A stretch of 64,000 nucleotides of DNA from Flagellimonas meridianipacifica (lineage in GTDB: Bacteria > Bacteroidota > Bacteroidia > Flavobacteriales > Flavobacteriaceae), in assembly GCF_003001695.1 (NCBI RefSeq), contig NZ_PVYX01000001.1:434001-498000 (forward strand). Direction: 5' to 3'. Positions 17,763 through 27,082 of the stretch are shown piece after piece (within the stretch, counting starts at the first letter, position 1; each line of letters starts with the position of its first letter). The notes beneath the pieces were generated by a model. The model was given only the letters and a program-made list of their open reading frames with translations, ran no database searches and was not told where the DNA came from. The position numbers and the translations under genes are program-made.

Positions 17763-18311
17763 GGCTATGTTGTTTTGGAGATTATGTCCCTAAGACTTCG
17801 GCCTATTACATAGGTTTAACCCATGTTTTGAGTTTTAAGATTATTTAACACCCTAGTTGTGCTCTGGATTTTCATCAAACAAGAACTTCCCCATAGACTC
17901 TAGGGGTTTTCCTTTTTTTAGGCTTTTGACCTATCCAAATACCAAACAGGGCCACGTATTTGTCTAACCCAGCCTTTGGTAGATGGGCTTTTGCGTATAC
18001 ACAAAAAACAATTGGAACTCTCTTTTCGAATAGATGACCCTGACCCTTACGCGAAGATTCATGTGAAACACACCTATACAGGACCTATACAACTTAAAAA
18101 GAGAACCAGACTTGTTTTGGTATGATTTGGAGCGAAAAAGATGAGAAATAGATGGAAAACCTTACTTTTCTTTTGTAGTCCATTGACTACTTTCTTAAGA
18201 TTTTCATAAATCTACAAAATGAATGGTGCTATAACTTTTTTATATCAAACTAAGGATTATATTTACCCAATCTAGACTAATTTTAAATAAACTAGATTAA
18301 TTACACACAAA
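17763..18311 (+). other. Intergenic stretch with a terminator-like hairpin and an open frame lacking a start
   Basis: This 549-base stretch between divergent genes contains a hairpin with a T-tract (17889-17919) and, right after it, a plus-strand frame open for 66 codons (17922 to a TGA at 18123-18125). The frame has no ATG and no family match I know, so a gene remnant or chance are both possible. The last about 100 bases before 18312 are AT-rich and should hold the promoter of the small gene. Confidence 0.4.
17889..17919 (+). terminator. Terminator-like hairpin
   Basis: CCCC and TAG pair with CTA and GGGG (17889-17906, one bulged A, 3-base loop), followed by a T-rich tract with two Cs. It points right, yet no plus-strand gene ends just upstream. 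It may end a small unannotated transcript or be non-functional. Confidence 0.4.
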
Positions 18312-18539
18312 ATGACGGAGCAGTTATTACTTCAAGCAGAGGAGTTCAACAATAGGACTCTTAGCCATATGTCCACCAGTGACCGCGTAAAAGCTTCAAG
18401 AGAAGCTAAACAACTTATACTTTCCATAAACGAAATCTACAAGAAGACCAAGGATTCCAAACTTATGGATGTGATGAAGAGCATCACCGAAAAGAAAAGA
18501 AAAATAGAAAAGCGTCTAAAAGGTACTCCGCTAGTATAA
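18312..18539 (+). CDS. Small helical charged protein, 75 residues
   Basis: The protein is soluble, rich in Lys and Glu, and would form one or two long helices. There is no signal peptide. Similar small helical proteins are common in flavobacteria but I cannot assign a function. An AT-rich leader precedes the ATG, and it ends 13 bases before the convergent DoxX gene. Confidence 0.6.
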   Translation: MTEQLLLQAEEFNNRTLSHMSTSDRVKASREAKQLILSINEIYKKTKDSKLMDVMKSITEKKRKIEKRLKGTPLV

Positions 18540-18552
18540 GCACATTGCCTAG

Positions 18553-18999
18553 TTATATATTCTTTTTTTGATAAAAAGTTCCGCCCAGAATGAGCGCGGA
18601 AGATATTATCATGACATTTTTTAAGATATACTGTCCTATCAAAGTAGGTTTCAAGTAATTTCCGTTCTGCACAGTTACCTCGGGCAAAAACACAAAGGGC
18701 ATAAACGTACCCAACATTTGCAGAAAAAGAAGCGCTATGGCTATTCGTGTGGTCCGCTTAAACATAAAGGTAATCCCAATGGCCACTTCCCACCAGCCAA
18801 TGACCACCAACCAAGTATCTGGTTGACCGAAAGGAAGCCATGCTACGGTATCCTTGAGCAGTTCACTTGCCGATGAAAGTCCAAATGGTTTTAGAATACC
18901 AAACCAGAAAAAGATAATGGCAAAAGAAATACGCAGCGCAGGAATTCCCCAATGGCTCATGCGTTCCGCAATGGCCTGGTCCACTTTGTTAAAATTCAT
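18553..18999 (-). CDS. DoxX-family membrane protein
   Basis: The 148-residue protein has four hydrophobic segments (about 20-40, 62-80, 85-105, 125-142) and a DoxX-like pattern: RISFAIIFFWFGILKPFG in helix 1 and IGWWEVAIG in helix 2. DoxX proteins are small inner-membrane proteins tied to quinone or thiol redox reactions, but the precise role of most members is unknown. It is a single gene on the minus strand. Confidence 0.75.
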   Translation of the reverse strand: MNFNKVDQAIAERMSHWGIPALRISFAIIFFWFGILKPFGLSSASELLKDTVAWLPFGQPDTWLVVIGWWEVAIGITFMFKRTTRIAIALLFLQMLGTFMPFVFLPEVTVQNGNYLKPTLIGQYILKNVMIISSALILGGTFYQKKNI

Positions 19000-19214
19000 A
19001 TCTATTAGTTAAGGTCTGGCAATAGTAGCATTTTTTGTTTTTTTAACCACATTACCGTATAGAATTTCTTTTTAGACCCATTTCCATTTATACTCTTTTT
19101 TTTACCACCTATGACTTTTCCCCTACAGAGAATAAAAAGCTAAAAAGATCTACCCGTACTTTTCAGTAATTTCGAAAAGAAATCAAAATTCAACCTTTAA
19201 TAACCCATTCAAAA

Positions 19215-19316
19215 ATGAACACTGTAGAAGAAAAAATAGGCTATGCTTTTTGGTACTTGATGGTGGCTTGTTCTGTTTTTGCACTCATCAATAGCTTGTA
19301 CCATTATATGAACTAA
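19215..19316 (+). CDS. 33-residue single-helix membrane peptide
   Basis: A short frame from an ATG (MNTVEEKIG) codes for one hydrophobic helix with aromatic ends and stops at TAA 19314-19316. A strong bidirectional terminator follows at 19384-19420, which would end its transcript. The charged N-terminus and the central hydrophobic core fit a small inner-membrane protein. Function is unknown. Confidence 0.5.
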   Translation: MNTVEEKIGYAFWYLMVACSVFALINSLYHYMN

Positions 19317-19383
19317 AAAAGGCCTTTAGGCCTGTCAAGAAGTCTCCACCCAGAAGGGTGTCTCATTTACATGAACAACCAAC

Positions 19384-19420
19384 CAAAAAATAAGGGAAGC
19401 AGTTTGCTTCCCTTATTTTG
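19384..19420. terminator. Bidirectional intrinsic terminator
   Basis: A perfect 14-bp stem (19388-19401 with 19405-19418, loop GTT; core AAGGGAAGCA / TGCTTCCCTT) has an A-tract on the left and a T-rich tract on the right. It serves gap on the minus strand (10 bases after its stop) and the small membrane peptide on the plus strand. Confidence 0.88.
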
Positions 19421-19428
19421 TTTTATGC

Positions 19429-20421
19429 TCATCCTTTGATTTCCAGAATCTGCCTGACCATTTGATTGGTAAAGCCCCACTCATTGTCATACCAGGTCAT
19501 TACCTTAAGCAAATCACCGCCTACAACTCGAGTCATGGCCAAATCCACTGTTGAAGCATAGGGGCTCATAATTATGTCGGAAGACACAATAGGTTCATCT
19601 GTAGTTGACAAAACATCCTTGTAGCGATCTGTTTGGGCTTCCTCCACCAAAATTTGGTTCACTTCTTCCGGTGTAACCTCCTTTTCGGTTACAAAGGTCA
19701 AATCAGAAATGGAACCTATAGGCACAGGAACCCGAATCGCTACCCCATCAAATTTACCAGCATATTCAGGTAATGCCTTGGTAGTAGCAATTGCCGCTCC
19801 TGTTGTGGTAGGAATCAGGTTTTGCGCTCCGGCTCTACCCATCCTAAAATTCTTTTTGGAAGGGGCATCTACCATTCCTTGTGAAGCAGTGTACGCGTGA
19901 ACCGTGGTCATTATCGCTTTTTTGATACCAATACGCCTACCTAGCACCTCAACTACCGGACTAATATTGTTGGTAGTACAACTGGCACAGGAAAATACAC
20001 TGGTTTCCCCATCAACAGAATTTACTCCATGAACCACAGTGGGTGTATCCACGCTTTTAGTGGGAGCCGAAATAATCACAGTTTTTGCTCCAGCTTTTAA
20101 ATGTCTTTCTGCATCTTCACCCTTGGTGAAAACCCCAGTACTTTCTATCACTAAATCTACCCCATATTCACCCCATGGCAATTCTTCAGGGGTTCTGATG
20201 GAGGTAAACTGGATTTTATTTCCATCTACTACCAAAGCGTCCTCTTCGTGAGAAACTTCTTTGTCATACACGCCATAAACGGTATCGTATTTAAGTAAAT
20301 AGGCTATGTTCTCAACAGGAACAATATCGTTTACCGCTACTACTTCTAGACCCGGAGTTTCGTTTATTACTTTTAATGCGGCCCTTCCGATTCGGCCCAT
20401 TCCGTTTATTCCAATTTTCAT
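19429..20421 (-). CDS. gap: Glyceraldehyde-3-phosphate dehydrogenase, NAD type
   Basis: The 330-residue enzyme has the Rossmann motif NGMGRIGR at the start, Asp32 in VNDI (NAD rather than NADP preference), catalytic Cys148 in SCTTN, the partner His in VHAYT and the C-terminal WYDNEWG. All catalytic residues are present, so it is a full class I enzyme of glycolysis and gluconeogenesis. It lies 129 bases downstream of the pyruvate-kinase gene on the same strand and ends at a strong terminator. Confidence 0.95.
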   Translation of the reverse strand: MKIGINGMGRIGRAALKVINETPGLEVVAVNDIVPVENIAYLLKYDTVYGVYDKEVSHEEDALVVDGNKIQFTSIRTPEELPWGEYGVDLVIESTGVFTKGEDAERHLKAGAKTVIISAPTKSVDTPTVVHGVNSVDGETSVFSCASCTTNNISPVVEVLGRRIGIKKAIMTTVHAYTASQGMVDAPSKKNFRMGRAGAQNLIPTTTGAAIATTKALPEYAGKFDGVAIRVPVPIGSISDLTFVTEKEVTPEEVNQILVEEAQTDRYKDVLSTTDEPIVSSDIIMSPYASTVDLAMTRVVGGDLLKVMTWYDNEWGFTNQMVRQILEIKG

Positions 20422-20550
20422 ATCTAATGTGTCTTTAAGTTACTCATTGTTTGCTACGTACTTAGTCCAAAAACCAGACTATAAATTACATATTGCCCAC
20501 CTTTTCTTCAAAAGGCTAAGCGCAATAAAATGGTTATCAAATTGCTAAAT

Positions 20551-22365
20551 TTATAAGTTATCCATTTTAGGCCACAGTCCCTCTTTCTTGCTATGTAATT
20601 CCTCCATACTTTCCAGTGTTTTATCCAAAAGGGAAATAGCTTCATTTATATAGAGGCCCTTGTTTAGCATGACGCATTCCGCCCGTAGAGAGGATGTCAC
20701 ATCGGTGATTTCAGAACGTGATGGCAGGCCCTTTTTGGCCAAACCCTCCAATACCTGTGTGGCCCATACCACAGGAACATGGGCTGCACTGCATATGGAA
20801 AGTATTTCCTCTTGTACCTTTCCCATGTTCTCCCATCCCACCTCCAGGGCTAAATCCCCTCTGGCTATCATTACTCCAATAGGCTTGGTTTTCATGGCCT
20901 TCAGCAAAATTTTCATTAGATTTTTGTAGGCAAAACGGGTCTCAATTTTCAATATCACCCCAATTTTGTCAAGTACCTCCAAATCGTTCAATGCTTCAAG
21001 TAGCTCCTCTACATCAGATTCTGTATTGACAAAAGAAAAACTGACAATATCCACATATCTGGCAATAAACTTTAAGTCTTCCTTATCCTTTGCCGTTAAA
21101 CCTGAAAAACCAAGGTCCAAGGTTGGAAAATTGATTCCTTTCTCAGCCTTGAGCTGAGTACCTCCCTGTCTTGCTTTTACAATTCTCACTTCAAAACTAT
21201 CGTCATGAACCCTTTCAATAACACCTTCAACTTTTCCATCATCAAAAAGTATGGGTGCCCCCTCCTTTACTTTTTCGACCAACGAAGGTGGCTGACAAGC
21301 GATACTCCCTGGATTAACCAGATTTCCTTTTTCATCAAACTTGGGCAAACTTCCAATGGAGTCATGCCCCTTTACAATTAGAGTGTCTCCTACATGCACC
21401 TCGATGGCCTTTTCCTTGGGGGAAATCTCCCCTAAAACAGCATTGGGTAATGAAACTCTTTTGGAAACCAATTGCATTCCCGTTTTTAGGTATATGGTCT
21501 TTCTGCATTGAAGTAAAACCGTATTTTCTGCAACCTGGGTCACCACCAACTTTCGAGTCTTCCCTCGAGCGTCTTGAACAACAAACTTATCTCCTAGCTG
21601 CACCAATTCTATCCATTGTGAAGGAACTGGAATTTCATCGGGACCTCTGCTCTGCTTGTCTTCCGGAACCAAAACAATTGCAGCGGGGCTTTCCACGACA
21701 CCTTCATCATTTCTTTTGGGCCTGAATTTTTTCACTTTCGGGCCTTCTCCCAAAGCTCCCGTCCTGATTTTAGGCCCAGCCAAATCCATGGCAATCTTCA
21801 CATTCGCGTTACAGGCTTCTGAAGCTTTTCGCAGATTTTCCACAATCTTTTTCCAAACTTCGGGTGAGTCGTGTGCACAATTAATGCGAGCGCAGTCCAT
21901 TCCATTTTTCACCATTTCCAACACCATTTCATAGTCTGTGCTAGCTTCGGTAGGCATGGTAACCATAATCCTGACCCTCCTATTTTTTCCGCCATTTGAA
22001 AAAAGAGCTTCAGCATGTTCTTCAAGTTTTCTTTTGCCCTTCCCTATTTCCAGCTCGCCGTTCTGTACAAATTCCCCATTTTCATTAGTCAAAAACTTAA
22101 GAAGATTGTGAGTATTGATAAGGCTCTCCAAAATATTGCCTTCCGCATTCGCCAAACGCGAAAGACCCAATTCTTTTAGTTTCGTTTGTATCTCTCGCAA
22201 ATCATAATTCCTAACCGTGCCATAGTGAAGTAAATTTTTTGCACTCCCTAAGTATGGAAAACAAACCTCCGCAAGTAATTCTGTATTATCCTGTTCCTGG
22301 TCATGGACAATTTTTATCAAATTGCCTATTTGGTCTTTTATTGAAGTGAGTTGGTCCGGAGCCAC
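20551..22365 (-). CDS. pyk: Atypical pyruvate kinase with long N-terminal extension
   Basis: The 604-residue protein has about 130 extra N-terminal residues (helical) before the kinase barrel. The barrel starts at IMVTMPTEAS and keeps the substrate and metal residues: ARINCAH (Arg), MDLAGPKIRTG, LKIE (catalytic Lys and Glu), IARGDLALEV and WATQVLEGL (Thr). A large insert occupies the B-domain position. The C-terminal regulatory domain of standard enzymes is missing; the protein ends soon after the barrel. Start is GTG at 22365. It may be a non-allosteric isozyme or have a related phosphotransfer role. Confidence 0.8.
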   Translation of the reverse strand: MAPDQLTSIKDQIGNLIKIVHDQEQDNTELLAEVCFPYLGSAKNLLHYGTVRNYDLREIQTKLKELGLSRLANAEGNILESLINTHNLLKFLTNENGEFVQNGELEIGKGKRKLEEHAEALFSNGGKNRRVRIMVTMPTEASTDYEMVLEMVKNGMDCARINCAHDSPEVWKKIVENLRKASEACNANVKIAMDLAGPKIRTGALGEGPKVKKFRPKRNDEGVVESPAAIVLVPEDKQSRGPDEIPVPSQWIELVQLGDKFVVQDARGKTRKLVVTQVAENTVLLQCRKTIYLKTGMQLVSKRVSLPNAVLGEISPKEKAIEVHVGDTLIVKGHDSIGSLPKFDEKGNLVNPGSIACQPPSLVEKVKEGAPILFDDGKVEGVIERVHDDSFEVRIVKARQGGTQLKAEKGINFPTLDLGFSGLTAKDKEDLKFIARYVDIVSFSFVNTESDVEELLEALNDLEVLDKIGVILKIETRFAYKNLMKILLKAMKTKPIGVMIARGDLALEVGWENMGKVQEEILSICSAAHVPVVWATQVLEGLAKKGLPSRSEITDVTSSLRAECVMLNKGLYINEAISLLDKTLESMEELHSKKEGLWPKMDNL

Positions 22366-22461
22366 TATCTTTAGGAGGGGTTTTGTTCGACAAATTTTCT
22401 AATAAAACTGTTTAAAAAGACTGATTTTTGTCAAGCTATTTACAATATCAACATTTTCACC

Positions 22462-24009
22462 TTACCAAATGGACTGCATCCCCAAGATGGATATCTGTTG
22501 AATAGCATGATTTGAATCTTTGTTTTCCACAATGAGTTCATTGAACGGTTCAGTAGGAAAGATTTGGTCAGTCATGGCATAGAGCCCACCATCCACAAAT
22601 ACCTCAATGGAAGACCAATCCAAAAATATACTCACTTCATAGGGTTCTTTACCAAGTCTTTGTATTGGGGCATAATGTTTTTTATTTCCAAACTCTGCCT
22701 GGAAACTCATTTGACCCGATTTCATGCGATCCAAAAGCAAGGATTCACTTTTGGAATCCATTATCAAATCAACTTTTTCTCCAGAAGCATTTTTTATACT
22801 AAGCATGAAATCTTTGGATGCGGTTTTGAACTTAATCTGTGATTGATGCAATCCTTCAAGATAAATGGTTTCCTGTTTATTTGGCTTCACATCGTCCAAT
22901 CGAGCCAAAACAGATTTTGCTATGTCATCCACTGACTGTAATGGGTAATTGACCAAAAAGTAATCATCTTCCACTTTTCTTAACCCTAAGTTCCTTGGGA
23001 GTGTCATAGCGCTTCTCCATTTTTCTGTAGGTGTGTCCCGCGCATAGTCCCAATTGCTCATCCATCCAATAAATATGCGCTCATCATCCGGCGTGTTATT
23101 ATAAGTTACCCCAGCATAGTTATCTGTACCGTAATCCAGCCATTTGGGTTCTTTTTGGTTGGATGTAAATCGTTTTCCATTAAATTCTCCAATAAAATAC
23201 TGAGTACCACTTCCGCCATTGGGAGCTCCAGGATTGATACTGATTAGAAGCACCCATTTTTTCTCTTCAGTCCCTTCAACTGGTAACGCAAATAGGTCTG
23301 GACATTCCCAAACCCCACCATGGGCACCTTGCCTTTTACCAAAATCACTCGCGTATCTCCAGTCTTTTAAATCGGCTGAGCTATAAAATTTAGCATGGTC
23401 CCCAGCTACCAAAACCATAATCCACTGTTCCGTTTCTTCATACCAGAACACTTTTGGGTCCCTAAAATCCCGAATTCCAGAATTTTTTATTACCGGATTG
23501 CCAGCATATTTCTCCCAAGTTTCCCCATTATCCAAGCTGTAGGCGATGCCTTGGGTTTGAAAATCATCCCTTCCAGATTTCTCACCCTCCATTAAATGAT
23601 AGGTGAACATGGCCACCAAAGGCGTTTCTCCATTCTTGGCAAATCCAGATATGTTTTTCTTATCCACTACGGCGCTACCTGAAAAAATAAGTCCATGCTC
23701 ATCCGGGTAAAGTGCAATAGGTTTGTGTTCCCAATGCACCATATCCTTGCTTATTGCGTGACCCCAGTGCATTGGTCCCCAAACTATATCATCCGGATAA
23801 TATTGATAGAACAAGTGATATATTCCTTCGTGATAGACCAACCCATTGGGGTCGTTCATCCATTTTTCTTCCGGGCTAAAATGATATTGGGGACGGTACA
23901 TCTCGGTATAGATTCCAGGGTTCTCAACAATCTCCTTTTTTACTTCCTTTTTGGGTTTACAAGCCAAGAACAAAGTAACGGCAGAAAGAAGGATAAAAAA
24001 TCGATTCAT
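22462..24009 (-). CDS. GH32 fructan hydrolase, lipoprotein
   Basis: From the ATG at 24009 the protein has a lipobox FLAC (Cys17) and a GH32 five-bladed propeller. It shows WMNDPNG (nucleophile Asp53), FRDP (Arg183, Asp184) and ECPD (acid/base Glu235), then a C-terminal beta-sandwich. It should cut beta-fructosides such as levan, inulin or sucrose at the outer cell surface. A longer in-frame start (24105) would put 32 residues before the signal peptide and is rejected. It stands alone, with no SusC/D pair in this window, and its start faces the rhodanese gene. Confidence 0.9.
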   Translation of the reverse strand: MNRFFILLSAVTLFLACKPKKEVKKEIVENPGIYTEMYRPQYHFSPEEKWMNDPNGLVYHEGIYHLFYQYYPDDIVWGPMHWGHAISKDMVHWEHKPIALYPDEHGLIFSGSAVVDKKNISGFAKNGETPLVAMFTYHLMEGEKSGRDDFQTQGIAYSLDNGETWEKYAGNPVIKNSGIRDFRDPKVFWYEETEQWIMVLVAGDHAKFYSSADLKDWRYASDFGKRQGAHGGVWECPDLFALPVEGTEEKKWVLLISINPGAPNGGSGTQYFIGEFNGKRFTSNQKEPKWLDYGTDNYAGVTYNNTPDDERIFIGWMSNWDYARDTPTEKWRSAMTLPRNLGLRKVEDDYFLVNYPLQSVDDIAKSVLARLDDVKPNKQETIYLEGLHQSQIKFKTASKDFMLSIKNASGEKVDLIMDSKSESLLLDRMKSGQMSFQAEFGNKKHYAPIQRLGKEPYEVSIFLDWSSIEVFVDGGLYAMTDQIFPTEPFNELIVENKDSNHAIQQISILGMQSIW

Positions 24010-24097
24010 GGGCAGGAAACTTAAATTACCCTTAAGATAACCATAATTGTTTTCTTGCAGACCAAAAATATCGGGGCGAGTCCTTAATTTTGAACTC

Positions 24098-24604
24098 ATG
24101 TTCAAGCTCTATCTTCTCTTTCTTAGTTTTTCCATTTCCTTCGGATTAGTTGGGCAGTCTTCCATCCGTCAATCTTTGGACGATTTAAATGAAGGAAGTG
24201 TAGAATACATCCAACCCAAAAACCTTTCAAGCATGAAAGATATGGTGATTTTGGACGCTCGCGAGAAGGACGAGTTTATGGTAAGTCACCTTGAAAATGC
24301 AATTTGGTCAGGTTACTCTAATTTTGATTTTAGTAGGATTCAAACCCATATACCGAATAAAGAAAGTACCATCGTGGTTTATTGTTCTATTGGTGTTAGA
24401 TCAGAAGATATTGGTGAAAAGCTTTTGCAGGCTGGATATAAAAACGTCAAAAACCTGTTTGGGGGTATCTTCCTTTGGAAAAATCTAGGATATCCTGTTT
24501 TTGATGAATCTGGCAAAGAAACCGAAAAAGTGCATGCATATAGTAAGGAATGGGGACTGCTTTTGACCAACGGAACCAAAGTATACTCGACCAAAAAGAA
24601 TTAG
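24098..24604 (+). CDS. Exported rhodanese-like protein
   Basis: From the ATG at 24098 there is a signal peptide (to about residue 20), then a rhodanese fold with the active-site Cys96 in VYCSIGVRSE. It would carry sulfur as a persulfide in the periplasm. Its stop is one base before the DUF2064 gene start, so it is the first gene of the arsenosugar-type operon. A role in arsenic or sulfur handling is inferred from context. Confidence 0.8.
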   Translation: MFKLYLLFLSFSISFGLVGQSSIRQSLDDLNEGSVEYIQPKNLSSMKDMVILDAREKDEFMVSHLENAIWSGYSNFDFSRIQTHIPNKESTIVVYCSIGVRSEDIGEKLLQAGYKNVKNLFGGIFLWKNLGYPVFDESGKETEKVHAYSKEWGLLLTNGTKVYSTKKN

Positions 24605-24605
24605 T

Positions 24606-25232
24606 TTGAACCAGCGAGAAACCAACCTGTTACTTATTTTCACTCGAAATCCTGAACTTGGGAAGTGTAAAACCCGGCTAGCCTCCAAAATAGGCGACTC
24701 TGCTGCTTTGGAAGTTTATAAATTCCTTCTCAACCATACTGCAAAATTTACCAATAATCTAAATTCCAGTAAGCATGTTTATTACTCTGAGAACATTTGG
24801 GAAGATGATATTTGGGACAATACTTTGTACGACAAGAGATTACAGAAAGGTGACGATTTAGGAAAACGTATGGAACATGCTTTCGCCAATGGTTTTGACT
24901 CAGGTTTTAAAAAAATCATTATCATTGGTAGTGATATGTACAACCTATCCCAAGCGGATTTGGAAGAGGCTTTTTCCAGTCTTGATGCGCATGATTACGT
25001 AATTGGTCCGGCTGAAGATGGAGGATACTACCTTTTGGGCATGACCGTTCAAAATGCTAAGTTGTTCCAAAATAAATCTTGGGGTACTGATACTGTTTTG
25101 AGTGACACGTTAAAAGACCTTGAAAAAGAAAACATTTTGTTGCTGGAGGAAAAGAATGATGTGGACCATTATGAAGATATAAAGGATGATGAGGCATTTC
25201 AACCTTTTTTAAAACACATGAAAAATGACTAA
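24606..25232 (+). CDS. DUF2064 glycosyltransferase (TIGR04282 type)
   Basis: The 208-residue protein matches the TIGR04282 family: IFTRNPELGKCKTRLA at the start, the Asp of IIGSDMY and the AEDGGYYLLG stretch near 138-147. In bacteria these CofC/GT-A-like enzymes sit next to arsM and are thought to add or transfer sugar groups in arsenosugar synthesis. Start is a TTG at 24606, directly after the rhodanese stop; the end overlaps the PNP start by 8 bases. Function is inferred from family and neighbours. Confidence 0.8.
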   Translation: MNQRETNLLLIFTRNPELGKCKTRLASKIGDSAALEVYKFLLNHTAKFTNNLNSSKHVYYSENIWEDDIWDNTLYDKRLQKGDDLGKRMEHAFANGFDSGFKKIIIIGSDMYNLSQADLEEAFSSLDAHDYVIGPAEDGGYYLLGMTVQNAKLFQNKSWGTDTVLSDTLKDLEKENILLLEEKNDVDHYEDIKDDEAFQPFLKHMKND

Positions 25233-26040
25233 AAAACAAGTCGAAGAATCATTACAATATCTCAAAAAAAGAGGCTTTGAATCGCCAGAAATCGGCATCG
25301 TTTTGGGTACAGGCCTTGGACAATTGGTAGAAGAGATTGAAAACCCGATTGAGGCTCATTACAACCATATACCCTATTTCCCATTGGCTACCGTGGAATT
25401 CCATTCCGGTAAACTGATTTATGGGACTATTGAAGGGAAGAAAGTAGTGGTAATGCAAGGACGCTTTCACTTGTATGAAGGGTACGATTTTTTGGACATT
25501 ACATACCCCATACGCGTGATGCACGGGTTAGGGATTCAAAAACTATTTGTCTCCAACGCCGCCGGAGCCATTAATCTTGATTTCAAAAAAGGAGATATCA
25601 TGCTCATTGAAGATCATATCAATTTGCAGGGAGGTTCTCCTTTGGCATTTAAGAATGTTGTGGAATTCGGTGATCGGTTTGTAGACATGAGTGAACCCTA
25701 CGACCCAAATATGCGTAAGAAAATAGAGGACATTGCTGAGCGGGAGAACATCTCTCTCCAAAAAGGAGTCTATGTTTCTGTAGTTGGACCTCAACTGGAA
25801 ACCAAAGCGGAGTATCGCATGTTGAAAATATTGGGGGCTGATGCCGTTGGAATGAGTACTGTACCGGAAGTAATTGTCGCCAATCATTTACGACTACCAA
25901 TTGTAGCCGTTTCGGTTTTGACCGACGAATGTGATCCTGACAATCTACAACCTATTAATATTCAGGAGATTATTGAAATAGCAGGAAAGACCGAACCAAA
26001 AATGATACAACTGTTTAAAGAATTAATTAAGGAAATATGA
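25225..26040 (+). CDS. Purine-nucleoside phosphorylase
   Basis: The 271-residue protein shows the trimeric PNP pattern: GIVLGTGLG (phosphate loop), MQGRFHLYEGY, VSNAAGAIN and GADAVGMSTVPE near the C-terminus. It cleaves purine nucleosides with phosphate, giving base and ribose-1-phosphate. In this operon it may act on adenosyl or methylthio nucleosides from S-adenosylmethionine chemistry, or on ribosyl arsenic intermediates. It overlaps both neighbours (8 and 4 bases). Confidence 0.92.
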   Translation: MTKKQVEESLQYLKKRGFESPEIGIVLGTGLGQLVEEIENPIEAHYNHIPYFPLATVEFHSGKLIYGTIEGKKVVVMQGRFHLYEGYDFLDITYPIRVMHGLGIQKLFVSNAAGAINLDFKKGDIMLIEDHINLQGGSPLAFKNVVEFGDRFVDMSEPYDPNMRKKIEDIAERENISLQKGVYVSVVGPQLETKAEYRMLKILGADAVGMSTVPEVIVANHLRLPIVAVSVLTDECDPDNLQPINIQEIIEIAGKTEPKMIQLFKELIKEI

Positions 26041-27002
26041 GTTATTTAGATGCAACCCAAGATTTGTATAAAGAAGCGGCCTTGACCCCAGATGTAGGCC
26101 TATGCTGTACCACAAATCCCGTTTGGCAGTTCCCTGGATTGTCCATCCCCAAAATTATGCAGGAAATGAATTATGGATGCGGAAGTACAGTTTCTGCCCA
26201 GGACTTGGTCAATGACCCTAAAGTGCTGTACGTAGGTGTGGGAGGTGGCATGGAACTACTTCAGTTTGCATATTTCTCAAGGCAAATTGCAGGAGTGACT
26301 GGAGTGGACTCTGTGGACGAAATGTTGGAAGCATCTCGAAATAACTTCAAAATAGCTGAAGAAGAAAACGATTGGTTCAAAAGCGAATACGTTAATCTGG
26401 TAAAGGGAGATGCCTTAAATCTACCTGTAGAAGATGAGAGTATTGACGTAGCGGCCCAGAATTGCCTTTTCAACATCTTTAAGATGGAGGATTTGAAAAA
26501 AGCAGTTTCCGAAATGTACCGAGTTCTTAAACCTCATGGAAGACTGGTGATGAGCGATCCTACTTGTGAACAACCTATGAATGAAGAACTCCGCAATGAC
26601 GACCGTCTTCGTGCGCTATGCTTAAGTGGTAGTATTCCGATTAGGGATTATGTAAAAGTTTTGACCGATGCTGGTTTCGGAACCATTGAAATCCGTGCTA
26701 GAAAATCATATAGGGTCTTGACACCAAATCATTACCCAACGGACGAATTAATTCATATCGAATCTATTGAAATTGCTGCTATAAAAGACCCTATGCCTAC
26801 AGATGGTCCCTGTATATTCACAGGAAAAACAGCGATATATTATGGTAACGAAGAATATTTTGATGATCATAAGGGTCATGTTCTACAACAAAATCAACCT
26901 TTGGCCGTATGTGATAAAACTGCGGCGGCTCTTGCGGAAGCTTCAGATGAGATTCATATAAGTGAGAGTACATGGCACTACGACGGTGGAGGCTGTTGCT
27001 AA
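26037..27002 (+). CDS. arsM: Arsenite S-adenosylmethionine methyltransferase, arsenosugar type
   Basis: The 321-residue protein has the class I methyltransferase motif VLYVGVGGG and Cys residues typical of ArsM in arsenosugar clusters: GLCC near residue 23, YGCG near 47, NCLFN, PTCEQ and a C-terminal GGGCC. It methylates trivalent arsenic. Its ATG overlaps the PNP stop (ATGA). A strong terminator follows 10 bases after the stop, exactly where the radical SAM gene arsS is usually found in related bacteria. Confidence 0.9.
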   Translation: MSYLDATQDLYKEAALTPDVGLCCTTNPVWQFPGLSIPKIMQEMNYGCGSTVSAQDLVNDPKVLYVGVGGGMELLQFAYFSRQIAGVTGVDSVDEMLEASRNNFKIAEEENDWFKSEYVNLVKGDALNLPVEDESIDVAAQNCLFNIFKMEDLKKAVSEMYRVLKPHGRLVMSDPTCEQPMNEELRNDDRLRALCLSGSIPIRDYVKVLTDAGFGTIEIRARKSYRVLTPNHYPTDELIHIESIEIAAIKDPMPTDGPCIFTGKTAIYYGNEEYFDDHKGHVLQQNQPLAVCDKTAAALAEASDEIHISESTWHYDGGGCC

Positions 27003-27011
27003 AAGATTTTT

Positions 27012-27043
27012 AAGGGCAAAATGAAAGTTTTGCCCTTTTTTTT
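27012..27043 (+). terminator. Intrinsic terminator after arsM
   Basis: GGGCAAAA (27014-27021) pairs with TTTTGCCC (27028-27035) over a 6-base loop, followed by eight Ts. It ends the rhodanese-arsM transcript and separates it from the DUF547 gene. Confidence 0.88.
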
Positions 27044-27082
27044 AGACTTCTTTTACAACATAAAACCACAAAATCAATTGCT

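Noticed and set aside
22462..24105. Full-length start of the GH32 gene at 24105
   Set aside because: The 32 extra residues precede a clear lipoprotein signal, which must be N-terminal.
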